From Komarekiella delphini-convector SJRDD-AB1 (GTDB lineage: Bacteria; Cyanobacteriota; Cyanobacteriia; Cyanobacteriales; Nostocaceae), in assembly GCF_014831675.1 (NCBI RefSeq), contig NZ_VJXY01000047.1, forward strand, positions 1 through 59,042: 59,042 bases of DNA, in the 5' to 3' direction. Below, piece by piece: positions 17,967 through 27,600 of the stretch. The notes below the pieces were generated by a model, which saw only the letters and a list, made by a program, of their open reading frames with translations, had not been told where the DNA came from and searched no databases. The number at the start of each line of letters is the position of its first letter. Within the stretch, counting starts at the first letter, position 1. Position numbers and translations under genes: made by a program.

Positions 17967-19109
17967 AAATGTCGGTTCAAGTATTCCGTTGAAAATATCA
18001 ACAACTTCAAATACGGCTTTATTATTGAGTAAGGCGGCATTACCTCGATAGTAAGCGAGATTTTCAGGCTGAATTATCTTGGCCACAGCCTTGTCAATAT
18101 GCCGAAAATTATCGACTACAATACCCACCTGATTATTTACAATCCACTCAGCGTTGTACCGTTCCTGCACCAACGTTGAGGCATTGCATTCTGTAATCAC
18201 TGGTAAATTCATTGCCAAAGCCTCGCTGATACTTCCAGGGCCAGGTTTACCAATAAAGAAATCAGATAAGTGCATATAGTAGGGAATTTGGGTCGTAAAA
18301 GTTTCCACGAACCTCGGTAAACGACTCTGGCTAAGGCAGAGGGTACTTGCTAGTTTTTGATTGTGTCCGCAGATGAAAATGAGTTGTATATTCAGGTGGG
18401 AGCGTTGCAGACACTCAGCGATCTTGATCATCACCTCTGACCCTTGACCACCAAACATCACAAAACCAGTTGGTAAATCTGGTTCTAGACCCAAGCGTTG
18501 TCTCTCGATTTGGCGATCATCGCTACCAATAGGTTCATAGAATCGCGGGTTAATTACCAGTCCTGAAGTGCGAAAAATTTTATCTTGCGGATGACCAAGC
18601 GATTGCGCTTGGGTAAATGCTCGTTTGGTGGGACAGACTAAGAATTGCTGTTGTGGTTCTATCCAGTAGTTAGGAGGACAATCAGCAAAATCCGTTATCA
18701 TCGTGACGAAAGGTTTATCGGGTATTGTATTCTTCAAGCTTTCCCTAAGCACTCGGTTAAGCAACGGAATACAAGAGACTACTAAATCAGGCCGCCTTTC
18801 CAGCCAGTATTTTTCCAGCAACCTTAAACCAGTAGAATGCTGGCGACGGATACTAAACTTTGCCAAAGTCAGATATAGTGCTTCAAATCTTGTCCAACCT
18901 TTTTTTAGCATCAAATTGTAGAAGTCAGTTCCCAGAATTCCAGTAATGCTTTTGAATATATCCATTGACTCTACAATTTCAGTTTCTTCCAAATTGAACA
19001 GTCGAGGTTCTAAGGAAGGCTGATATTTTTTGATGACTTGATACAGTGCATTTGCGGTGCTACGGTGTCCACCACCAGCATCAACAAAAACTAAATCTAT
19101 TTTTTTCAT
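17961..19109 (-). CDS. GT28-type glycosyltransferase (MGDG-synthase/MurG-like)
   Basis: A 382-residue protein. The N-terminus MKKIDLVFVDAGGGHRSTAN has the GGGH lipid-acceptor loop of MGDG synthases and processive diacylglycerol glucosyltransferases. The C-terminal domain has GFVMFGGQGSEVM (about 215) and the sugar-nucleotide motif FFIGKPGPGSISEALAMNLP followed by VITE (about 305-328). It should transfer a sugar from a UDP or GDP donor to a lipid acceptor at the membrane. It begins 5 nt after the reductase gene and is the last gene of the DevBCA operon, so the acceptor is probably the prenyl lipid made by its neighbours. Donor and acceptor are not shown by sequence. Confidence 0.82.
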   Translation of the reverse strand: MKKIDLVFVDAGGGHRSTANALYQVIKKYQPSLEPRLFNLEETEIVESMDIFKSITGILGTDFYNLMLKKGWTRFEALYLTLAKFSIRRQHSTGLRLLEKYWLERRPDLVVSCIPLLNRVLRESLKNTIPDKPFVTMITDFADCPPNYWIEPQQQFLVCPTKRAFTQAQSLGHPQDKIFRTSGLVINPRFYEPIGSDDRQIERQRLGLEPDLPTGFVMFGGQGSEVMIKIAECLQRSHLNIQLIFICGHNQKLASTLCLSQSRLPRFVETFTTQIPYYMHLSDFFIGKPGPGSISEALAMNLPVITECNASTLVQERYNAEWIVNNQVGIVVDNFRHIDKAVAKIIQPENLAYYRGNAALLNNKAVFEVVDIFNGILEPTFS

Positions 19110-19114
19110 GAAAG

Positions 19115-20362
19115 CTAGACCCCTAACTTCTTAAAGAGAAGTCTTAGATCCCCGACTTCTTTAAAGAAGTTGGGGATCTGAATCTTGCTCATCAAGTATT
19201 TAACAAAACCTTTCTTTAACTTCCCAAGCTTGTATTCAAACAGAACAGCTATGATTTCTTCTGTTGTCAATAAACCCAAATAAGTAAATGATTCGTCAAT
19301 TTTTTTATCGCTTTCTATTAAATACTTGTTGACTCCTGCTTTCGCTGAAATCTCCCATTTGGGTAAAAAATATCGCCGCATCTGGTTCTGATAATCTCGA
19401 AAATCTGAAATTTGGTTTTCTAAGTACCTGTTTATGTGTGTAGCTGCTAGTTCTGCGCTGTACATCCCGTGCCTAATTCCTTCTCCGCCCAGAAAATTCA
19501 CTGTTGATACAGCATCACCCACAGCGATCGCATTATCTTTGTAGTAAATATCCTTGAGTCCTTGACAATATTTAATCGTTGAGCCATGAATATCAATAAT
19601 TTTGTATTCTTTAGGCATTACGTGTTTGTCAATTAACAGTTGAATGTAGTATTGCAGGGATTCGGTATGCTTGATATTTTTATGCTCCAAATTAAACCGA
19701 CCTGCACCAACTTTTAATCGACCTTTCTCCATTGGAAATATCCAAGAATAACCTTTGGGCATCCATTTATATCCCAAGAAAAAGAAGATGGAATTTAAAT
19801 ATTGGTTGTAAGCTGCTTCATCCACCTCAATTACATATTCAATCCCAGTTGCACTTAAAAGCTTGGGTTTATCACTTTGCTTGTTGTACATGACCGAGCG
19901 AGCAAAGCCAGTTGCGTCAACTAGAACCTTAGTGCTGACCGTCTCCAACTTACCTCCAGATCGCTGTTTGAGAGTGACTAGAGTTTTCTCGTTGTCTTGA
20001 AAATGTCTGACATATCGATAACCCATCCAAACTTCACCGCCGCAAGATTTGACATCTTTCGCTAGAAATTCTTTGAGCTTGGCAAAGTCTAAAACCGCAC
20101 CTAAGTTTTCAGGCGAGTCCCAATTGCGACGAATGTTAGTCGTCACGACAACAAAATTGTTCCAATAACTGCCGATGATCTCTTCAGGCAAATCAAATCT
20201 ATCCAAGGTACTCAAAGGAGTAACTGCACTAGAAAAGTCGTTTTTGGAAAAGTCCTCATGTTGCTCTACAAGTAGAACTTTGTAACCAGATTTTGTCATT
20301 AATCTCGCCATTTGACCGCCTGCTGGCCCTGCACCTATCACAACCACATCAAAGTTATTCAT
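19115..20362 (-). CDS. Geranylgeranyl-reductase-family FAD oxidoreductase
   Basis: A 415-residue flavoprotein: MNNFDVVVIGAGPAGGQMAR (GxGxxG, Rossmann fold), VLVDATGFARSV, and the second FAD motif NAIAVGDAVSTVNFLGGEG. This is the pattern of geranylgeranyl reductase/ChlP-like enzymes that saturate isoprenoid chains. It differs from ChlP enough to suggest another substrate. It sits between a cis-prenyltransferase and a lipid glycosyltransferase, which points to reduction of a polyprenyl chain. The last 20-25 residues (from IPNFFKEVGDL) are encoded by a palindromic dispersed repeat, so the native C-terminus has been replaced or extended. Confidence 0.85.
   Translation of the reverse strand: MNNFDVVVIGAGPAGGQMARLMTKSGYKVLLVEQHEDFSKNDFSSAVTPLSTLDRFDLPEEIIGSYWNNFVVVTTNIRRNWDSPENLGAVLDFAKLKEFLAKDVKSCGGEVWMGYRYVRHFQDNEKTLVTLKQRSGGKLETVSTKVLVDATGFARSVMYNKQSDKPKLLSATGIEYVIEVDEAAYNQYLNSIFFFLGYKWMPKGYSWIFPMEKGRLKVGAGRFNLEHKNIKHTESLQYYIQLLIDKHVMPKEYKIIDIHGSTIKYCQGLKDIYYKDNAIAVGDAVSTVNFLGGEGIRHGMYSAELAATHINRYLENQISDFRDYQNQMRRYFLPKWEISAKAGVNKYLIESDKKIDESFTYLGLLTTEEIIAVLFEYKLGKLKKGFVKYLMSKIQIPNFFKEVGDLRLLFKKLGV
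19146..19179. repeat. 34-nt palindromic repeat within the reductase 3' end
   Basis: AGATCCCCGACTTCTTT is followed by its near-exact complement AAAGAAGTTGGGGATCT, with one mismatched pair. A degenerate relative (CTAACTTCTTAAAGAGAAG) continues to about 19120, so the final codons and the stop lie within repeat DNA. Confidence 0.8.
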
Positions 20363-20395
20363 GGGAATTTTCCTCGTCTATTTTTTAACTACTGA

Positions 20396-21154
20396 TTAAG
20401 CAGTTTTAACTTGACCAAAACGGCGGTTTCTTGACTGATAAGCTAGTAGTGCTTGATGAAATTCACCTGCGTCGAAATCTGGCCAGAAAGCATCGGTGAA
20501 GTAGAGTTCAGTGTAAGCAAGTTGCCACAGGAGAAAATTAGAGAGTCGTTTCTCTCCACTGGTGCGAATCAGCAGGTCTGGATTGGGCTTTCTGTGCGTA
20601 TATAATTGCTCCTCAAACAGAGCTCTATCAACTTGCGAGGCTGTGAGCGCTCCGTCTTCTACCCGTGCGGCGATCGCCTGACAAGCTTGTAGTATTTCTT
20701 GCTGTCCTCCATAATTGATCGCCATTACAAACTCGACACTAGTATTGTCTGCTGTCTGTTCTATGGCTCGCTGGATTTCTGAACGTAGGGAATGGGGCAA
20801 AACCGTTAAATCTCCAATGCAATCGAAGCGCATTCCCATCGCCTTTAACTCAGGCAACTTTTGACGAATCATCTGCTCGATCAACCACATCAGCAGTTCC
20901 ACTTCCACCTTGGGACGTTGCCAATTTTCTGTAGAGAAAGCATAGACTGTGAGGGTATGAATACCCCAATCCTTACAACAATGCAGTAGATTTACCAGGT
21001 TATCTGCACCCCGACGATGACCAAAAAGACGGGGTTGACCTCGGCGTTTAGCCCAACGACCATTACCGTCCATAATCACCGCTACATGAGCCGGTAGGGT
21101 ACAAGGATCTAGGTCTGGGGGCAAATGGCGTAGTAGTGTTGTTTCCACAGTCAT
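20396..21154 (-). CDS. uppS: Cis-prenyltransferase (undecaprenyl diphosphate synthase family)
   Basis: A 252-residue protein with all the hallmark motifs: HVAVIMDGNGRWAKRRGQPR (catalytic Asp, about residue 28), GHRRGADNL, YAFSTENWQRP, and the C-terminal RTSGEKRLSNFLLWQLAYTE. It condenses isopentenyl diphosphate onto an allylic primer with Z geometry, giving a polyprenyl diphosphate. The gene starts 5 nt after devA and continues into the reductase (33 nt). The location inside an export operon suggests a dedicated paralogue rather than the housekeeping cell-wall enzyme, though no other copy is visible in this window for comparison. Confidence 0.92.
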   Translation of the reverse strand: MTVETTLLRHLPPDLDPCTLPAHVAVIMDGNGRWAKRRGQPRLFGHRRGADNLVNLLHCCKDWGIHTLTVYAFSTENWQRPKVEVELLMWLIEQMIRQKLPELKAMGMRFDCIGDLTVLPHSLRSEIQRAIEQTADNTSVEFVMAINYGGQQEILQACQAIAARVEDGALTASQVDRALFEEQLYTHRKPNPDLLIRTSGEKRLSNFLLWQLAYTELYFTDAFWPDFDAGEFHQALLAYQSRNRRFGQVKTA

Positions 21155-21159
21155 ACCTC

Positions 21160-21867
21160 TTAATAAGAATAGGATTTACTCATTTCGCAGATTTGGCCGT
21201 CTTCAATCCGAATCGTGCGATCGCCAATATCGGAAATGCGGTTATCGTGTGTCACCAGCAAAATAGCGCAGTCGTTTTCTTGAGAAAGTTGCTTCATCAG
21301 ATTCACAACATCTCGACCAGTCTGACCATCTAAAGAAGCTGTAGGTTCATCAGCCAAAACTAACCGAGGACGATTCACTAAAGCACAGGCGATCGCCACC
21401 CGTTGTTTTTCTCCGCCTGATAGCTGCTGAGGATAGTAATTCAGCCGATGTCCCAAGCCAACTGCTCTGAGTATTGTCTCAGAGCGCATACGAACTTCTT
21501 GCCGAGAAACCTTACTCAGTTCAGCTGACACCTGAACATTTTGTTGCGCCGTCAAAAACCCCAGTAAATTGTAATTCTGAAAAATATAGCCAATATTGCG
21601 GCGAATCTGCACCAATTGGTTATTGCTAGCATTATTTAACTCCCAATTCAAAACTTCGAGACTTCCCTCTTGAACAGAACGCAAACCACCAATTAAGCTC
21701 AAAAGAGTACTCTTACCCGAACCAGAAGGCCCCGTCAGCAGCACAATTTCTCCTGTGCGAAGCTCCAAATTCACATCAAATAAAATTTGCTTTTGCAGTA
21801 ACCCAGTTCCATAGAAGTGATTCAGATTTTGGATATTAACAATAGATTTTTTCAACATAAATCTCAA
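21160..21867 (-). CDS. devA: DevA-type ABC transporter ATP-binding subunit
   Basis: A 235-residue ABC ATPase: Walker A GPSGSGKSTL (about residues 46-55), Q-loop IFQNYNLLG, signature LSGGEKQRVAIACA (about 150) and Walker B LVLADEPTASLDG, with the H-loop LLVTHD. It belongs to the LolD/MacB-like family that includes cyanobacterial DevA. ATG codons at 21867 and 21858 are both possible. It follows devC by 57 nt, a gap holding a 44-nt inverted-repeat arm. It energises export of a lipid or small hydrophobic molecule with DevB and DevC. Confidence 0.92.
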   Translation of the reverse strand: MRFMLKKSIVNIQNLNHFYGTGLLQKQILFDVNLELRTGEIVLLTGPSGSGKSTLLSLIGGLRSVQEGSLEVLNWELNNASNNQLVQIRRNIGYIFQNYNLLGFLTAQQNVQVSAELSKVSRQEVRMRSETILRAVGLGHRLNYYPQQLSGGEKQRVAIACALVNRPRLVLADEPTASLDGQTGRDVVNLMKQLSQENDCAILLVTHDNRISDIGDRTIRIEDGQICEMSKSYSY

Positions 21868-21871
21868 TTCT

Positions 21872-21915
21872 CCGCGTACCTCTGCGCTTACCTCCGCGCC
21901 CCTTTGCGTTTAAAT
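21872..21915. repeat. 44-nt inverted-repeat arm, left of devC
   Basis: The reverse complement of this segment matches 23115-23158 at all but one position. It consists of 'CGCAGAGG'-like units (CTCTGCGC, CTCCGCGCC, TTTGCGTTTAAA). The pair flanks devC in inverted orientation. Confidence 0.9.
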
Positions 21916-21924
21916 GTCCTCCCT

Positions 21925-23088
21925 CTAAGAAAAAATATCAGCCGGATCAGCCGCCCGAAGTTTGCGTGATGCGATCGCACCAGAAATACAGCACATCAAA
22001 ACACTCAAAACAAACACTTGAATTGCCGAACTAAAAGTCATAAAAATAGCGACCTTAACAAGCTTGCTAGTAAACTCATAAAAACCTAAAGCCATAACAA
22101 AACCAGGAGCGTAACCCAGAACCGACAAAATAATCGCCTCTTGGTAAACTACACCCAACAAATAGGAATCCCGATATCCTCTCGCTTTGAGGGTTGCATA
22201 CTCAGCTAAGTGATCGGTAACTTCGGAGTAAAGAATTTGATACATAATCACAGTGCCGATAATAAAACCCATTGCTACACCGATGTTGAAAATTGCCCCT
22301 GTGGGTGTACTATTAACAACGTAATCTTTTTCAAATTCTACGTATCTCTGCTTAGTTAACACCCTGACATCTTTGGGTAAGTTCTCTTGCAATGCCTCAA
22401 GAACTCTTTGAGCGTCAGTACCCGGCTCCAAGTTGATTAACCCAACATCAATTTCACCAAGCTGACGATTTTTGAACAAGCGCAGAAAATTTAAATCACT
22501 CGTAATTAAGTTCCCATCAGCGATGGGTGTAGCTCCTAGAGTGAACAAGCCAATGAGTTGAGTACGGCGGCCAGCCGCTTCGATGGCGATAGATTCCCCC
22601 TGCTCCAACCTGGCAGCAGTTCGCGTCACAAAATCTCCGCGAGAAACGCGATCAAACAAAAAGACATCTGGAGTTTTGAGAACTTCTAATTGTTGATTAA
22701 CTTCCGGTAAGTCTAGGACAGGTTGCCCTGGCTCGAAACCCATCACATACATAATTCGGCTGCGTCCAGTTTCTGGGTCTTTCCAGTCTGGAAGTGTACT
22801 AATATACAAGGGACTAATTGATTTGACTCCCTCCACGCCCTGAGCTTGGTACAGACGACGCGAGGAAAAACTGTGCATCGCTTGAATAGATACAGTTTTG
22901 GAACTAATTAAGACCAAATCGGCTTTGAGATGCCTGTGCATCGCGGACTGACTGTAGTAGCCAGCCAACTGAAAACCCAACTGCATAAACATCAACATAT
23001 CTGCGAATGCAATCCCTACTAAAGCTGATAGGAAACGGCCTCTCTCTTTGGTGAGTTGCAACCAGGCTAAAGGTGTTTTAAATGTCAT
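21925..23088 (-). CDS. devC: DevC-type ABC transporter permease
   Basis: A 387-residue permease of the FtsX/MacB/DevC type: one N-terminal membrane segment (FLSALVGIAFADMLMFMQLG, about 18-38), a large extracytoplasmic domain (SIQAMHSFSSRRLYQAQGVE, PLYISTLPDWKD), and three C-terminal segments from about 265 (FNIGVAMGFIIGTVIMYQIL; AIILSVLGYAPGFVMALG; VFVLSVLMCCISGAIA). The sequence LKARGYRDSYLLGVVYQEA is characteristic of the DevC family. DevBCA works with a TolC-like outer membrane protein. The gene is flanked by nearly identical 44-nt inverted repeats. Confidence 0.92.
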   Translation of the reverse strand: MTFKTPLAWLQLTKERGRFLSALVGIAFADMLMFMQLGFQLAGYYSQSAMHRHLKADLVLISSKTVSIQAMHSFSSRRLYQAQGVEGVKSISPLYISTLPDWKDPETGRSRIMYVMGFEPGQPVLDLPEVNQQLEVLKTPDVFLFDRVSRGDFVTRTAARLEQGESIAIEAAGRRTQLIGLFTLGATPIADGNLITSDLNFLRLFKNRQLGEIDVGLINLEPGTDAQRVLEALQENLPKDVRVLTKQRYVEFEKDYVVNSTPTGAIFNIGVAMGFIIGTVIMYQILYSEVTDHLAEYATLKARGYRDSYLLGVVYQEAIILSVLGYAPGFVMALGFYEFTSKLVKVAIFMTFSSAIQVFVLSVLMCCISGAIASRKLRAADPADIFS

Positions 23089-23114
23089 TAGTTAATAAGG
23101 TATAAATTATTGAA

Positions 23115-23158
23115 ATTTAAACGCAGAGGGGCGCGGAGGTAAGCGCAGAGGTACGCGG
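23115..23158. repeat. 44-nt inverted-repeat arm, right of devC
   Basis: Begins ATTTAAACGCAGAGGGGCGC and ends GTACGCGG. Inverted partner of 21872-21915; it fills the devB-devC gap. Confidence 0.9.
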
Positions 23159-23196
23159 ATAATTCGCTATGAATTAATGAAGTGTTGTACTAAGTA

Positions 23197-24270
23197 TTAA
23201 ATTTCCACTTTAACTCTCAGGTTGGTTAAGGTTGCTACTCGCTGACTGTCTTTAGGATCTAAGCGAATCTTCACCTCCACTACTCTGGCGTCCTCATCAG
23301 CAATGGGGTCAGTATCAAGAATGGCTTGCTTACCAATCTTGAGTCCGATTTGCTCGACATTTCCGTGTAACTCGTCTGTAAATCCGCTACTGATAATAAT
23401 TGCCCGACTACCAAGCTGGACTCTACCAATATCAGTTTCATAAATCTCTGCCACCACGAGCATTTGGTTCGTTTGACCAAGTTCAACAATTCCTTGCTCG
23501 CTGACAACTTCTCCGGAGCGAGTATGGATTTCCAGAATTTGACCGGCGATAGGAGCTTTTACATCAGCAAGATTCAGGTCTGCTTTAGTTCTAGCAACCG
23601 CAGCGATCGCACTTTCCACTTCAGCTTGGGCTAACTGCTCATTAGCCTTGTGGGTGTCTCTCAATTGTTCTAAAGTCGCTTTAGCCTCATCTAATTGCCC
23701 TTGAACATTAGATACAACCAATTGTTTACTGTCCAAAAGAGATGCGGAAATAGCACCTTCTTGAAATAATTCTTGATATCGCTGATATTCTGTTTTAGCA
23801 GTATCTAATTCCGTCTTCAAGCGAGCAATTCTGGCTTGTTGAGCTGCTGTTTCCCCTGAAGTTGATCGAGATTTTTGCAGTTGAGCTTGAGCAACATTTA
23901 GCTGTTTTGTAGCTAGTTCTAAAGCAGCTTGATAGCGTTCGTAGACATCCAATCTGGCAATAATTTGCCCAGCTTGGACGCGATCGCCTTCTTTCACTAG
24001 TAGCTTAGTCACCCGCATCCTTGTCCCGTCAATAGTGGTGGGTGCTGACACGCGAGTGATTTTACCTTGAGGCTCAAGCCGCCCTAAAGCAACTACAGAA
24101 CTGACACTAAGATTAACAGGAGCAACTTTAGGGTTTTGAACTTTTGTGGTACGAGTATTCCAGAGATGGTAGGAAATGGCAACAGATAAACTGGACACTA
24201 GAGCGATCGCCAGCCAATTGATCAGATGCTTGCCCATTTCAATACGTTCAATGCCTTTGAGAAATTGCAT
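23197..24270 (-). CDS. devB: DevB-type membrane fusion protein (HlyD family)
   Basis: Best start is ATG 24270, preceded by AGGAG at ideal spacing; an upstream in-frame TTG would add 26 residues without a ribosome site. This gives 357 residues: one N-terminal membrane segment (LINWLAIALVSSLSVAISYH), a barrel-sandwich lipoyl half (SSVVALGRLEPQGKITRVSA, VKEGDRVQAGQIIARLDV), a long coiled-coil hairpin (TKQLNVAQAQLQKSR to LRDTHKANEQL), then VKAPIAGQILEIHTRSGEVV and a C-terminal beta domain. It is the periplasmic adaptor of the DevBCA exporter and the first gene of the six-gene operon. Promoter copy 5 lies 160 nt upstream. Confidence 0.92.
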   Translation of the reverse strand: MQFLKGIERIEMGKHLINWLAIALVSSLSVAISYHLWNTRTTKVQNPKVAPVNLSVSSVVALGRLEPQGKITRVSAPTTIDGTRMRVTKLLVKEGDRVQAGQIIARLDVYERYQAALELATKQLNVAQAQLQKSRSTSGETAAQQARIARLKTELDTAKTEYQRYQELFQEGAISASLLDSKQLVVSNVQGQLDEAKATLEQLRDTHKANEQLAQAEVESAIAAVARTKADLNLADVKAPIAGQILEIHTRSGEVVSEQGIVELGQTNQMLVVAEIYETDIGRVQLGSRAIIISSGFTDELHGNVEQIGLKIGKQAILDTDPIADEDARVVEVKIRLDPKDSQRVATLTNLRVKVEI

Positions 24271-24408
24271 TATTTCTCCTGCAAAAATGGGTTGTGCATC
24301 AAAAAACTTTGGGATCGGTAATGCTGATTGGTAAACCAATTGTGACAATTCTGTTCCAGCGCAGATTGATCATAAATACAAATCTGTGATTTAAGTTGTT
24401 GTGTTACC

Positions 24409-24481
24409 GTTATAAAGTTTGCAAATATAAAAGTCGATACAGAAAAGTTAAGGAATTTCAGGTGGAAACAAACTTAACTTT
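24409..24481 (-). promoter_or_regulatory. Conserved promoter, copy 5 of 6 (DevBCA-lipid operon)
   Basis: Minus strand: AAAGTTAAG (24481-24473), then CTTAACTTTTCTGTATCGAC (24452-24433), 18 nt, then TATAAC (24414-24409). The stretch TTTTATATTTGCAAA between the two is shared with copy 6. The leader to ATG 24270 would be about 130 nt. Confidence 0.78.
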
Positions 24482-24547
24482 GATAAATGAACGCAAAACC
24501 TTTCTTTTGATTAGCTTGAATACCCGTTAAAGATCGCTCTTGCATAG

Positions 24548-24577
24548 AAAAATGCGTGAGACGAAAAGCCTCACGCA
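24548..24577 (-). terminator. Rho-independent terminator of the giant gene
   Basis: On the minus strand TGCGTGAG, a nine-base loop, CTCACGCA, then TTTTTC. The stem is perfect and followed by a T run, 30-60 nt after the stop at 24610. The same stem-loop sequence occurs widely as a cyanobacterial repeat, so it may be a repeat co-opted as terminator. Confidence 0.75.
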
Positions 24578-24609
24578 CCCTACACTTACGTATTATTAGC
24601 TTGTGTTAA

Positions 24610-27600
24610 CTAATTTACTCCCTCCACATTGAAGTAATTAGCTAACGCCAACACAACCTCCTGAGTCAAACCCTCAGATAACTCTGGTAAATAAACGCGG
24701 ATGGCATTCCTCACAGCAGCGTCGAATTCACCAGTGTTAGCCGTAGCATTACGGACAAATGGCTCAATTAAACGGATTAATTCATAACTGCTAGTCAAGT
24801 CAGTATTCTGAATCGCCCGGTCTAGTGGTGGGGCTGTGGGGTCGGGGAATTCTGGGAGAATGCGGCTGACGAAGGTGACGCGGTGGAAGATGCGCCAGCA
24901 AGCAGGGCCGCCTTCGGGTTGTCGTGCTTGGCGGAGTGCTTGAGCGTTGGGTGAATTATTCTCCTCTAACCAGATGGGATCGACGACATCATTAAAGAAA
25001 GCGTCGTAATTTTGGGTATCTGGGGTGAGGTAGAAGCTCAAGAAGCGATAGGCGTTGACTTTACCGGGAGCATCCAAAGGATTACCATTGGCATCGAATT
25101 CGCGGATGGGGCGACCGGCTTCATCTCGTACCAAGTTACCGCGTTCATCTAGTGTAAATCTCTGCAAATCGCCTTGGGTGTTGTTTTTCAGGTCGATTCT
25201 AAAAGATTGGCTGGCTTCTTTGGTTTTGGATTTGGTGAGGTTTAAACTACCACCAAAGGATGCTTTCGTCTCTACGTTTAAACTGATACCAACTACTTCC
25301 CCGGTGGCGGCAGCACTGAAGGTGGCGTTACCTGTGAAATTATACGCTCCACTGGTAGATTCTTGCTGTACATCTGTGGTTTCTGTCGATTCAGCGAAGA
25401 GTCCACCATCGGCTGTCCAGATATAACTGTTGACTAAGTTACGTTTACTGTATTGCTCTGGTAAATCGTTGTTGGAAGTCAAAGCATCGATTAAACCACC
25501 GGCAGCAATTCCGGCCGCTGCGACAAAGGGTGCAGCTGCGCCGGCAACTGAAGCCCCGGCGATCGCCCCTGTGAGTCCTCCCGCTAGAACACCAGTAGCA
25601 CCGGGGGGTGTGGTGCGGAAGTCTTCGTAGAAGGTACGTAGGCGAGTTTCTTCGGCTTGGATGCGTTGGCGCAGGATGTAAGCTTCGCTGGGTTTGAAGT
25701 AGCTGTACTCGCCGTAGTTGATAGCTTCGGGATAATCTGGGTCTAGTACTTTGCCGTTTTGGTCGTATCCCACAGTGCCATCAAGTGAGCCTTGTTTGGT
25801 GTAACGGGGGTTGATGGGGAAGGGGATGATGTTGGTATCCTTGGGAATATTGAGATTGGGAACCATGCGGAAGGCGACTAGGGCGCGGTTATATGATAGG
25901 CGGATGGCATAGATATCAGCTGTTTCCGATTCTACTAGGGCAAAGCCAACGTTGGATGGTTGGTAACGGCGAGGCATGGCTTTATTTAGCCGTCGGTTGA
26001 TATTTGGATCTTCCCAAGCACCACCTAATCCAACGGTGGTCATTTTGCTGACATTGGTGACGTTAGTTTGTTGCTGGTTACTTGACCATTTCAACTCGGT
26101 GTCTAATTTGACTGAAGCACCCAATTTCGCACCACCAGCAATCACATCTCTAGTGATAAAACCAAAACCCAAAGGAGCAACTACACCATCGATATTTTGA
26201 CTTACTTCTCCAGTTATGGATGCTTCAAAGGAGGAAGTGAAACTAGTATCTTTACTGGTAGCAATAGTGTAGGAAACGCTATCAGCTTCGACAAATTCTA
26301 CGGAAGTGGTATCAACGTAGTCACGTAAAGAATCATCAATTGGCCCGGCGGTGAGGTTTTCGGAAGGAACGGGGGGCGCACCTTCGATGAAGCCTTTGAT
26401 TTGCGGGTCAAATTGGACTTGACTAATCCATTCGGTAATTAAGTTACCAACTTTGTAACCTGTGAGCAAATACCAATGACCGTTTTGAATAAAAGCGTAA
26501 CAGCGTTTGTGAACTCCGGTGATTTCGCCGTTGTTGGCGGTTTGGATGTCTGCGTATTCGGCGATCGCAGGGCGGCTGGTAATATTACTGTTGTATCTGT
26601 TACTCACACTACCCAGAGCATTCCTAACCAAAGGTATGTCATCAGAAAGGGGTGCGCGGGAGAAGGTATGTTGAATATCGGCATTATTGCTAGCTGTGAG
26701 GTGATTTCCCCGCAGGCTGCTGTCGTTGACGGTGGTGACTTTTCCTGCGGTTGTAGGATCGGATTCAAATTCGTAGTAAGCTAGCAGGTTTTCCCGTTCG
26801 CCTTTGAGTTGTCCAAACAGGTTATCAAGAATTTGTTCTTGGGTGCGGAACTGTTTCCAAATGCGGACTTCATCAATTGCTCCCCGGAAATCTCGACCCA
26901 AGTTAAACTGATTTTGTGGCAGGGTGACAGCATTTAAAGGGGCAATCTGGGCTGGGATACCGTTGATGTATAAATCTAGTCTGGTAGCTGTGGGTGAAGG
27001 GTCAGCAACCCAAGTCGCACCGATGATTCTGGCTTCATCGTTACCGATTAAATTGGTGGTAGTGTTACCGGAACCTTCATTAATGCGCCACTCACCGGCT
27101 AATTTATCGCGATCGCTATTATTTTGGTGTAATTCGCTCATACTTAAAGCCCGGTTCCACACCCGCAAGCTGCTGATGGTTCCCAACAGATAGCGGGGAT
27201 AGCCATTAACAATGGTTGTGCCTTGGGGTATACCATTACACCTACCTACTTCCAAAGATTGTAAACTGGTGACTGGTTTACCGCTACCTGAGATAGTTTC
27301 AGTTCTCCGTAATTGTCCGTTCCAGTACAAGTTAACTGTGTAGCTATTATCAGTTTGTCTCCCGGTGACGGCGATGTTCACCGGAGTACCAGGGGTAGGT
27401 GCGTTAACAGAGGCAATTACCAGGCGTGGTTGTTGATTATCTTCATAACCAAAGCACAGGCTGTAGTTTGTCGCCGAATCTCGTCTGACGTATAACCAAG
27501 CAGTGAGTTCGGGGTTGTCTCTGCCAATTCTACCTTTTTGCAACAAGGGGTGGAACATTTGATTGTTGTTAGGTAGAGTGACAGTCAATTCAATTGTGAG

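Noticed and set aside
24548-24577. Regulatory hairpin for the DevBCA operon
   Set aside because: Position and T run fit termination of the giant gene; it lies upstream of promoter copy 5 relative to devB.
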